From positions 1 to 5,219 of the forward strand of contig JBGPJM010000284.1 of assembly GCA_041485385.1 (NCBI GenBank): 5,219 nucleotides of DNA, written 5' to 3'. This document shows, piece by piece, positions 1 to 5,219 of the stretch (position 1 is the stretch's first letter; every line of letters starts with the position of its first letter). This DNA comes from JBGPJM01 sp041485385 (GTDB taxonomy: Bacteria > Planctomycetota > Phycisphaerae > Phycisphaerales > UBA1924). The position numbers and the translations under genes are program-made. The notes under the pieces were generated by a model. The model worked only from the letters and a program-made list of their open reading frames with translations, made no database searches and was not told the origin of the DNA.

Positions 1-2
1 AG

Positions 3-1091
3 CGCCGACCCGGCCGCCCGCGCAAGTCCGCCCCTCCCGCCACCCCCGCGCATGCACCTGCTCGCCCCGCCGCCAAAGGAACGCCGGCCTCCAACGGCGT
101 GCACGTGCCGGCAACCTCGGCCCCTCCCGACCCCGCCCACCGCTGCACCCACCCCGGGCACCACGTCGAGGCACGCGTGTACGTCGGCGATTGCCGCGAT
201 CTGATCCCGCGAATCCCCGAGTGCGCCGCCGGCCAGGTCGACCTGGTCTTCGCCGATCCGCCGTTCAACTGGAACCGGGCGTACGACCAGTGGCACGACG
301 GCATGCCACGGGAGGACTACCTCAAGTTCACGGGGGAATGGCTGGACGCGTGCATCGCGGCCGTGTCGCCGCACGGGGCGTTCTGGGTGAATATCCCCGA
401 CGACACGGCCGCGGAGATCGTGATGCACCTGAAGGGGCGCGGGCTGCACATGATCAACTGGTGCATCTGGCACTACCGGGTCGGGCAGAACACAACGGGG
501 CGGTTCATCAGCTCCAAGGTGCACGCGCTCTACTTCGCGCGGACGCGCGAGCCGCGGCGCGAGCACCGCGAAAAGACCGAGTTCAACGTCGCCACCCGCG
601 TCGCCGCGCCCGACGACCCGCGCCGGGTTTGGAACCCCGGCGAGGTGCTGGAGGTCTCCGATCGGCGGTCGATCTACGCCGATGCGCGTACCGAGTCGAA
701 GCGCGACGGCATGCCCGCGGGGATGCGGCTGCCGATGGACGTGTGGTACGGCCAGTACTGGGGGCGCATCCAGGGGAACAACTTCGAGCGCCGCGCCAAC
801 CACAACAACCAGCTCCCCGAAACCTACCTCGAGCGAGTCGTCCGCGCGACCTCCAACCCCGGCGACCTGGTCCTGGACCCGTTCCTGGGCAGCGGCACCA
901 CGGGCGTCGTGGCCCACGCGCTGGGGCGCCGGTTCATCGGCATCGAGTACAGCGCGGCCAACGCCACGAGCGCCTTCGAGCGGATCGGCGAGGGGCCGGC
1001 CCGGGAGCTGCAGGGGGCGGGCAAGAGCACGGCGATCTTCAAGAGCCGGCGGAAGAAGCCCCGGGACAAGGGCGAAACGGACGCCATCTAG
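3..1091 (+). CDS. Site-specific DNA methyltransferase (beta-class, N6-adenine/N4-cytosine), 5'-partial, with AT-hook-like N-terminus
   Basis: Transfers a methyl group from S-adenosylmethionine to a base in DNA. Seen: catalytic motif IV DPPF at 255-266 lies before SAM-binding motif I, DPFLGSGTT at 876-902. Motif II (RFIGIEYS) follows, and a motif X-like NQLPETYLERV segment precedes motif I. The IV-TRD-X-I order is that of beta-class enzymes, with the target recognition region lying between. DPPF rather than SPP favours N6-adenine, but N4-cytosine is not excluded. The first in-frame start inside the window is GTG 99, but it has no well-placed Shine-Dalgarno (AAAGGA ends 18 bases upstream). The frame stays open to base 3 and encodes RRPGRPRKSA, an AT-hook-like core, then an Ala/Pro-rich linker. 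I therefore think the true start lies left of the window. The C-terminus is basic and ends at TAG 1089-1091. No restriction endonuclease is adjacent, so it looks like an orphan enzyme as far as can be seen. The methyltransferase call is firm; the start and target site are not. Confidence 0.93.
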   Translation, partial: RRPGRPRKSAPPATPAHAPARPAAKGTPASNGVHVPATSAPPDPAHRCTHPGHHVEARVYVGDCRDLIPRIPECAAGQVDLVFADPPFNWNRAYDQWHDGMPREDYLKFTGEWLDACIAAVSPHGAFWVNIPDDTAAEIVMHLKGRGLHMINWCIWHYRVGQNTTGRFISSKVHALYFARTREPRREHREKTEFNVATRVAAPDDPRRVWNPGEVLEVSDRRSIYADARTESKRDGMPAGMRLPMDVWYGQYWGRIQGNNFERRANHNNQLPETYLERVVRATSNPGDLVLDPFLGSGTTGVVAHALGRRFIGIEYSAANATSAFERIGEGPARELQGAGKSTAIFKSRRKKPRDKGETDAI

Positions 1092-1145
1092 CTTGGTTTC
1101 GAGCATGGACTCGGGCGACGGGCCTCGCCCCCTCCCCCGTCCCCC

Positions 1146-1149
1146 GGAG
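1146..1149 (+). promoter_or_regulatory. Shine-Dalgarno of the DUF167 gene
   Basis: GGAG, five bases before ATG 1155. It supports that start and shows that this genome uses recognisable Shine-Dalgarno motifs, which helps judge the ambiguous starts elsewhere in the window. Confidence 0.75.
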
Positions 1150-1154
1150 CGCCG

Positions 1155-1448
1155 ATGCCGATCGCCATCCCCGACCCCTCCACGACCACCCCAGCCGTGC
1201 TCATCGCCGTCAAGGCGGTGCCCGGCGCCCGCACCGACGAGATCGTCGGCCCGCTCGGCGAGCGGCTGAAGATCCGCGTGAGCGCCCCGCCGGAGGGGGG
1301 GAAGGCCAACAAGGCCGTGTGCGCCCTGCTGGCCAAAGCGCTGGGCGTGAAGCCGGGCGCCGTCGAGGTCATCCGCGGCCACTCGAGCGCGGAGAAGACC
1401 GTCCGCATCGCCGGGATCCGCGTGTCCGACCTGACCGGGAAATGGTGA
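1155..1448 (+). CDS. DUF167 / YggU family (UPF0235) small protein
   Basis: A 97-residue protein of the DUF167/YggU family, whose members are usually about 95-100 residues, so this is full length. Seen: the family pattern VKAVPGARTDEI near residues 19-30, then LKIRVSAPPEGGKANKAV at about 38-55, a helix ending LLAKALGV, and VEVIRGHSSAEKTVRI at about 70-85. The PPxxGKAN and G-x-x-S-x-x-K elements are the conserved core. The biochemical role is not established; the fold is a small alpha/beta domain and the protein is presumably cytoplasmic. The start is ATG 1155, with GGAG at 1146-1149 five bases upstream. It lies 63 bases after the methyltransferase stop on the same strand, so the two may share a transcript. 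Family call is confident, function is not. Confidence 0.92.
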   Translation: MPIAIPDPSTTTPAVLIAVKAVPGARTDEIVGPLGERLKIRVSAPPEGGKANKAVCALLAKALGVKPGAVEVIRGHSSAEKTVRIAGIRVSDLTGKW

Positions 1449-1461
1449 GCCCCCGTCATGC

Positions 1462-1487
1462 AGCGAGCCCGGCCGAGACGGCTCGCT
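1462..1487 (+). terminator. Possible terminator hairpin after the DUF167 gene (no T-tract)
   Basis: A perfect 8-bp inverted repeat, AGCGAGCC at 1462-1469 and GGCTCGCT at 1480-1487, is separated by a 10-base loop and starts 13 bases after the stop codon. The position and GC-rich stem fit an intrinsic terminator or an RNA 3'-end-stabilising hairpin. The sequence after it (CTCAAAGG) has no T-run, so a canonical Rho-independent terminator is not supported. The compositional change into the next gene begins after this point. Confidence 0.45.
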
Positions 1488-1583
1488 CTCAAAGGAGCGT
1501 GGACCTCACCGCGGGTCCCGCTAACCATGAATTGCACGAGCCGAAGGTTCCCTCGCCTTGTCCACCGGCCACGTCCCTGAAAT

Positions 1584-1588
1584 AGGAG
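1584..1588 (+). promoter_or_regulatory. Shine-Dalgarno that fixes the WD40 gene start
   Basis: AGGAG, five bases before GTG 1594. An in-frame TTG at 1558 would give a protein 12 residues longer, but it lacks such a motif. GTG 1594 also places a short basic N-terminus directly before the membrane segment, so it is the preferred start. Confidence 0.8.
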
Positions 1589-1593
1589 AATCC

Positions 1594-2985
1594 GTGCAGC
1601 GCGCCCGGATCAAACGTCATGTCGTGTTGGCACTTGTGACAATCGTCCTTGTAGGGGCTGTCTACCTGCTGGCGGTGAAGCGTGCATCACGGCTGCCGGG
1701 CCGGATCGGAACCGTCGTGAAGGGGCGCAATGCCGGGACGATCAGGGATTGGACGATGGCGAGAGAGTCAGGCGAAGACGCATTGGACGCCATCGATGCG
1801 CTTCTGTGGTTGGAGGGAGATGCGAGGGACGGAACACAAAGCGAGGCGGAAATCATGGAAGCCTTGGGGGAGGTGCTCGGGAAGATGGACGCGGGCTGGC
1901 CATCCGCCGGCTCTGCGCAACGCTATCTGCTCGACGAGGCGTACGGGCGCGCTGCGGAAGCGCTGGTGGACCGAAGCGACGGGGATGGGGCAAGGACTCG
2001 CTACGCGGCCATTGGCTCACGACTGAGGGGTTCGGATAGCCGCGACGCGTGGCGAAGAGCAGGAATTCTCATCGGCCTGCTGAAGGCAGATGGCGAGGTG
2101 CGGGCGATTGCGGGCGATGCATCGATCAACAGTGTTCAGTTTTCTCCCGATGGACGACGCCTGCTGAGCGCCAGCTCCGATGGTACGGCGCGTGTCTGGG
2201 ACGTTGCGAGCGGAAGTGAAATCCAGCGATTCACCGCGCATAGCGGGCGCGTCTGCGCGGCGAAGTTCTTGGGAGATGGTTCGATCATCAGCGGAGGTGA
2301 GGACCGGATTCTCCGAGTTTGGGAGGCCTCGAGCGGCAGGGAACTGGACCAGCTGAAGGGCCACTCCGACGTCGTGTTCAGCATTGATGTCGGACCACGC
2401 GATCTGGTTGCCAGCGGCGGCCATGACAAGGAAATCCTGGTGTGGGACGTTGGTGAGCGGAAGCTGCTTCGCAGACTGATCGGGGCTTCCGATAGCGTTC
2501 GAGGAATCCGGTTCTTCGACGATGGGCACCGGCTTGTCGCGGGCGGAAACCTGGACGGATACTTGAGAGTGTGGGACGTGGACTCGGGGGCCGAGTTGTG
2601 GCGTTCGATGCGACTGCACGCACCGACCGAGGGCGTGGCAATATCTCGAGACGATCGCGTAATCGCGGTGGGGGATACTGACCATGTGCGTTTCCTTGAC
2701 GCCAGCTCGGGTGCAGAGTTGTCCGCGATCGAGGGTGACTTTGGCTACTCCAATGGCCTGGAGTACAGCGCAGACGGCCGCTTTCTCTTTGCGGCTGGGT
2801 TCGACAAGACGCTGTGGCTCTGGGACTGTCGCCTACAACAGAAGGTGTTCAGGTTCTTTGGCCATCGCGGGGAGATCTGGAGTCTGACGGTATCTCCAGG
2901 GACCAGCGGATTGGTAGCGACGGGCTCCGCTGACGGGACAATTCGCATCTGGGACACGTCCGACGAGATGGCTGCCAATCGGTGA
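1594..2985 (+). CDS. Membrane-anchored seven-bladed WD40-repeat protein
   Basis: A 463-residue protein starting at GTG 1594. Seen: a basic N-terminus (QRARIKRH), one hydrophobic segment at about residues 10-28 rich in V/L/A, and basic residues again at 29-36. This is a signal anchor rather than a cleaved signal peptide, as no clear cleavage site follows. Residues about 40-170 form an acidic, Ala/Glu/Arg-rich, probably helical region that I cannot assign. Seven WD40 units follow, beginning near 178, 219, 259, 301, 345, 385 and 427. W-D pairs stand at 202-203, 284-285, 327-328, 410-411 and 453-454. The second blade ends W-E (243-244) and the fifth L-D (368-369). Seven units make one closed beta-propeller, a protein-protein interaction platform with no catalytic activity of its own. 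No kinase, caspase or NACHT domain is fused to it. The topology is not decided, because both flanks of the membrane segment are basic. GC content is visibly lower than in the neighbours. The partner is unknown. Confidence 0.9.
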   Translation: MQRARIKRHVVLALVTIVLVGAVYLLAVKRASRLPGRIGTVVKGRNAGTIRDWTMARESGEDALDAIDALLWLEGDARDGTQSEAEIMEALGEVLGKMDAGWPSAGSAQRYLLDEAYGRAAEALVDRSDGDGARTRYAAIGSRLRGSDSRDAWRRAGILIGLLKADGEVRAIAGDASINSVQFSPDGRRLLSASSDGTARVWDVASGSEIQRFTAHSGRVCAAKFLGDGSIISGGEDRILRVWEASSGRELDQLKGHSDVVFSIDVGPRDLVASGGHDKEILVWDVGERKLLRRLIGASDSVRGIRFFDDGHRLVAGGNLDGYLRVWDVDSGAELWRSMRLHAPTEGVAISRDDRVIAVGDTDHVRFLDASSGAELSAIEGDFGYSNGLEYSADGRFLFAAGFDKTLWLWDCRLQQKVFRFFGHRGEIWSLTVSPGTSGLVATGSADGTIRIWDTSDEMAANR

Positions 2986-3024
2986 GTACATGGGGCCGCG
3001 CTGCGTCCCTCCAATCGCACGGGA

Positions 3025-5112
3025 TTACCCATCGCGGAGCGACTCGGCGATCGCCACCTCGTGCAGCCGCACGCTCGCGTGGTCCAGCTCTTCCTTCAGG
3101 CGGTGGAACTCGTTGGGGTCAACCGCCCGCCAGTTGCGCTCCGCGGCCTCCACCATCCCGCGCAGCTTCGCGATGAGCCCATCCAGCTCGCGCTGGTACG
3201 GCGCATCGAGCCTGTCGCGCACCCGGGCCAGGGGGGCGGCGATCCACTTGAGGTCCAGGCGTGAGTTGGCCACGAGGTCGACCACGCGGTGGCGTGTCAT
3301 GTCCTCGCGGGCGTGCACGAGCGATTCGGCCTCGATCTTCTCCACCTCCTGGCGCGTCAGCCCGTGGTTGGGGACGACCTGCAGCGACGCCCGCTTGCCG
3401 CTCCGCTCCTCCACGGCCGCGACGCTCAGGATCCCGTTGGCATCCACCAGGAAGTTGACGCGCACCTTGGGGATCCCGGCGGGCATCGGGGGGATCCCGC
3501 TCAACTTGAACTCTCCCAGCGACCGGCAGTCCGCGGCCATCTCTCGCTCCCCCTGCAGCACGTTCAGCTTGATCGAGGTCTGGTTGTCGACGGAGGTTGA
3601 GAACATCTCCGTCGCCTGGGCGGGGACCGTCGAGTTCCGCACCACGAGCTTCGCCACGGCCCCGCCCACCGTCTCGATCCCCAGCGACAGGGGCACCACG
3701 TCCAGGAGCAGCGTGCCGCGGGCGGCCCCGGAGAGGACCGAGGCCTGCACGGCCGCGCCGAGGGCCACGACCAGGTCCGGGTCCAGCGCGGTGTACGGAT
3801 CCAGGCCGAAGAACTCGCCGACGCGCCGGCGCACGAGCGGGGTGCGAGTCGCCCCGCCGACCATGACGACGCACCCGACCCCCGCTGCCCCGGCGCCCTC
3901 CTCGCTCCCCGTCTCCATCGCGCGTCGCGCATCGCGCAGGGCACGCTTGCAGGCGGCGATGGTGCGGTCGACCAGCGGCGTGATCAGCCCCTCGAACTCG
4001 GCGCGGGTGATCGTCCGCTCGTACACGCCCACGCCCGGCCCCATGTCGATCCGCACTGTCGCCGAATCGTGGTCCGAGAGGCGGATCTTGGTGCGCTCGG
4101 CAAACTCCAGCAGGGCGCGCCGGGTCTCGGGGGGGAACGACAGGAGTGGCCCGCCGGCCGGGGCGAACCGCGCGTTGATCTCGTCGGTGAACAGTTGCAC
4201 GAGCGCGTGATCGAAGTCGTCGCCGCCCAGGTGCGTGTCCCCGGCGGTGGAGAGCACCTGGAAGAAGTCGGCCGAAGGGGGGGATGTCGCCGGATCCTCG
4301 CGCGTGTCACTTCCTTCGCCTCCCCCCCCGATATCCCCGCCGGGAGTCAAGCGCAGGATCGAGATATCGAACGTCCCCCCGCCGAGGTCGTACACCGCGA
4401 TCGTCTCCGTGCCGCCTCCCCTCCCCTTCCCCTCCCCCCGCACGCCGATCCCGTACGCCAGCGCCGCCGCCGTCGGCTCATTGACGATCCGCACGACCTC
4501 CAGCCCCGCCAGGCGCCCCGCGTCGCGCGTCGCCTGGCGCTGCGCATCGTCGAAGTACGCCGGCACCGTCACCACGGCCTTCTTCACCTCGACACCGAGC
4601 GCCCGCGAGGCCTGCTCCTTCAGGCGGCGGAGGATGAGGGCGGAGATTTCCTGGGGCGAGACGACCGCCTCGGCGGAACCGTCGGTGGCGGGGATCGCCA
4701 CGCGCGCGGTGTTGTGCGGGCCGGGGACGACCTTGAAGGAGAGGTATGGCAGGTCGCTCCGGGCGTCGGCGATGGAGCGGCCCATGAGGCGCTTCACGCT
4801 CGCGACGGTGGTCAGCGGGAACTCGACGGCGCGCTCGCGTGCCTCATAGCCGATGGCGACCGGTTTGGCCTTGCCCGCGCTTGCCTCGAAGCGGACAACG
4901 CTGGGGAGCAGCGGCCTGTTCTGCTCATCGGGGATGACGCGGGGCGCCGCCCCGGTCGCATCGCCCGGCGGATACCCCGCGATCGCCACCAGGCTGTTGG
5001 TCGTGCCCAAATCGATGCCGACGATGGGCTCGGGCGCACCGGGGCTAGGGACGCTGGTGGACACGACCTCAGGATAGCGACGGGCCCGCCCGCGTCTCAC
5101 TCCTTCACCCAC
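3025..5112 (-). CDS. hscA: Hsp70-family chaperone, HscA-like (iron-sulfur cluster assembly)
   Basis: An ATP-driven Hsp70. Known of HscA: with its J-protein HscB it acts on the scaffold IscU to help release Fe-S clusters, in the cytoplasm. Seen, numbering from GTG 5112: phosphate loop DLGTTNS 34-40, NEPTAAALAYG 211-221, phosphate-2 DLGGGTFD 242-249, GGDDFDH 296-302, adenosine motif VGGATRTP 418-425, linker DVVPLSLG 471-478, then the substrate domain and a helical lid to 695. SVKRLMGRS, FDDAQRQAT, LGGDDFDH and DCRSL...GIPPMPAG resemble HscA more than DnaK, and there is no disordered DnaK-type tail. At 695 residues it is longer than E. coli HscA (616). The excess is an N-terminal extension plus insertions near 222-235 (Gly-rich), 257-282 and 402-410. 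A stop in this frame at 5131-5133 limits the start to GTG 5112, 5100 or 5064. GTG 5112 has the best Shine-Dalgarno. The Hsp70 call is certain; HscA over another Hsp70 is likely but not proven, since no isc gene is visible. Confidence 0.88.
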   Translation of the reverse strand: MGEGVRRGRARRYPEVVSTSVPSPGAPEPIVGIDLGTTNSLVAIAGYPPGDATGAAPRVIPDEQNRPLLPSVVRFEASAGKAKPVAIGYEARERAVEFPLTTVASVKRLMGRSIADARSDLPYLSFKVVPGPHNTARVAIPATDGSAEAVVSPQEISALILRRLKEQASRALGVEVKKAVVTVPAYFDDAQRQATRDAGRLAGLEVVRIVNEPTAAALAYGIGVRGEGKGRGGGTETIAVYDLGGGTFDISILRLTPGGDIGGGGEGSDTREDPATSPPSADFFQVLSTAGDTHLGGDDFDHALVQLFTDEINARFAPAGGPLLSFPPETRRALLEFAERTKIRLSDHDSATVRIDMGPGVGVYERTITRAEFEGLITPLVDRTIAACKRALRDARRAMETGSEEGAGAAGVGCVVMVGGATRTPLVRRRVGEFFGLDPYTALDPDLVVALGAAVQASVLSGAARGTLLLDVVPLSLGIETVGGAVAKLVVRNSTVPAQATEMFSTSVDNQTSIKLNVLQGEREMAADCRSLGEFKLSGIPPMPAGIPKVRVNFLVDANGILSVAAVEERSGKRASLQVVPNHGLTRQEVEKIEAESLVHAREDMTRHRVVDLVANSRLDLKWIAAPLARVRDRLDAPYQRELDGLIAKLRGMVEAAERNWRAVDPNEFHRLKEELDHASVRLHEVAIAESLRDG
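4277..4329. repeat. G7 and C8 homopolymers within the chaperone gene
   Basis: Plus-strand G7 at 4277-4283 and C8 at 4322-4329 bracket the segment encoding the insertion at chaperone residues about 257-282. Their coding-strand readings give SPP and GGG. The frame is intact across both in this sequence. Runs this long are prone to slippage. Confidence 0.75.
4415..4439 (-). other. G-quadruplex-type motif inside the chaperone coding strand
   Basis: A 25-base uninterrupted pyrimidine tract on the plus strand, with C-runs of 4, 4, 4 and 6 at 4418-4421, 4423-4426, 4429-4432 and 4434-4439, separated by T, TT and T. The minus strand, which is the mRNA sense here, therefore has four G-runs of at least four with loops of 1-2 bases. 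That is a textbook strong parallel quadruplex pattern. It encodes part of the Gly/Lys/Glu/Arg-rich insertion between NEPTAAALAYG and the phosphate-2 motif. Confidence 0.7.
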
Positions 5113-5219
5113 GCCAGCTCCGCCAGTCGATCAACGATCCGGCTCACCGGCGGCCGGTCCGCCGCGAGCGGCCTGATCGTGCGCCGCACCCCCGCCACCG
5201 AGTACGAGATCACGGCCCC
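5097..5219 (-). CDS. C-terminal fragment of an unidentified gene upstream of the chaperone
   Basis: A 40-residue open frame enters from the right edge and stops at TGA 5099-5097. It begins GAVISYSVAGVRRTIRP and ends RLAELAWVKE. I do not recognise the family, and so short a fragment at this GC content could be open by chance. In its favour, its stop overlaps the chaperone start region. TGA shares bases with GTG 5100 in a GTGA junction, and GTG 5112 would give a 16-base overlap. Such overlaps are typical of co-transcribed, translationally coupled genes. The residues IVDRLAEL look helical. An hscB or iscU identity would make sense by context, but nothing in the residues shows it. Confidence 0.5.
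   Translation of the reverse strand, partial: GAVISYSVAGVRRTIRPLAADRPPVSRIVDRLAELAWVKE
5118..5121 (-). promoter_or_regulatory. Shine-Dalgarno favouring GTG 5112 as chaperone start
   Basis: On the minus strand GGAG (5121 to 5118) stands five bases before GTG 5112. The other possible starts are weaker. GTG 5100 has GAAGGA directly abutting it, and GTG 5064 has GAGG only two bases away, although it gives the N-terminus most like the family (MSTSVPSPG then IVGIDLGTT). The motif lies inside the coding region of the upstream minus-strand frame. Confidence 0.5.

Noticed and set aside
1113..1130. Inverted repeat GGGCGA / TCGCCC with a 6-base loop between the methyltransferase and DUF167 genes
   Set aside because: A 6-bp GC stem is easy to obtain by chance at this composition, there is no T-tract, and the two genes may be co-transcribed. 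Too weak to call a terminator.
1088..1537. A 149-codon minus-strand open frame opposite the DUF167 gene
   Set aside because: No recognisable domain and it is fully antisense to a conserved family; treated as a GC-rich shadow.
1500..1560. Possible promoter (TTGCAC near 1532) ahead of the WD40 gene
   Set aside because: No -10-like hexamer at a proper distance; a single -35-like match is not evidence.
1527..1580. A 17-codon frame starting ATG 1527 upstream of the WD40 gene, considered as a leader peptide
   Set aside because: No Shine-Dalgarno, no regulatory residue run, no attenuator-like structure after it.
191..1585. A 464-codon open frame on the + strand running across the methyltransferase and DUF167 genes
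   Set aside because: Its product is an Arg/Pro/Ala-rich sequence with no family signal, and it overlaps two recognised genes in another frame.
3046..3055. Palindrome GGCGATCGCC, containing the octamer GCGATCGC known as HIP1 in cyanobacteria, with a second octamer copy at 4979-4986
   Set aside because: Only two copies of the octamer in 5.2 kb, both within coding sequence of a GC-rich gene; no sign of high iteration.
2990..4210. A 406-codon open frame on the + strand opposite the chaperone gene
   Set aside because: It lies antisense to an unmistakable Hsp70. The translation is Ser/Arg/Thr/Pro-rich with no domain, as expected of a shadow frame in GC-rich DNA.

Overview
The window is a stretch of a GC-rich bacterial chromosome with four well-supported genes and one gene fragment at the right edge. 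Bacterial Shine-Dalgarno motifs, GTG starts and gene overlaps are visible. GC is roughly 70% or more outside the middle gene. The combination of an orphan beta-class DNA methyltransferase, a membrane-anchored WD40 protein and an HscA-type Hsp70 would fit Planctomycetota or a similar high-GC Gram-negative-type lineage. Nothing here fixes the phylum, and I hold this loosely.

Left part (1-1448, + strand): a site-specific DNA methyltransferase whose reading frame runs off the left edge and carries an AT-hook-like peptide near that edge. After a 63-base gap comes a small DUF167/YggU-family gene with a clear ribosome binding site. They could be co-transcribed. An 8-bp perfect inverted repeat lies 13 bases after the second stop codon and may mark the end of that unit.

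Middle (1449-2985, + strand): a 145-base spacer, then a gene for a single-pass membrane protein with an unassigned helical stalk and a complete seven-bladed WD40 propeller. Its base composition and codon use are visibly less GC-rich than both flanks, so it may be a later arrival or under different selection. A strong AGGAG motif places its start at GTG 1594.

Right part (2986-5219, - strand): a convergent gene for an Hsp70 chaperone, best matched by eye to HscA, the iron-sulfur cluster assembly chaperone, but longer than usual because of Gly-rich insertions in the nucleotide-binding domain. Those insertions are encoded by G/C homopolymers and one strong G-quadruplex-type motif. It overlaps or abuts the C-terminal end of another minus-strand frame entering from the right edge, which suggests a translationally coupled pair.

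I see no CRISPR array, tRNA, rRNA, insertion sequence or phage module, and no convincing new multi-gene system. The points most worth following are the AT-hook on the methyltransferase, the compositionally distinct WD40 protein with its unknown stalk, and the homopolymer/G4-encoded insertions of the chaperone.
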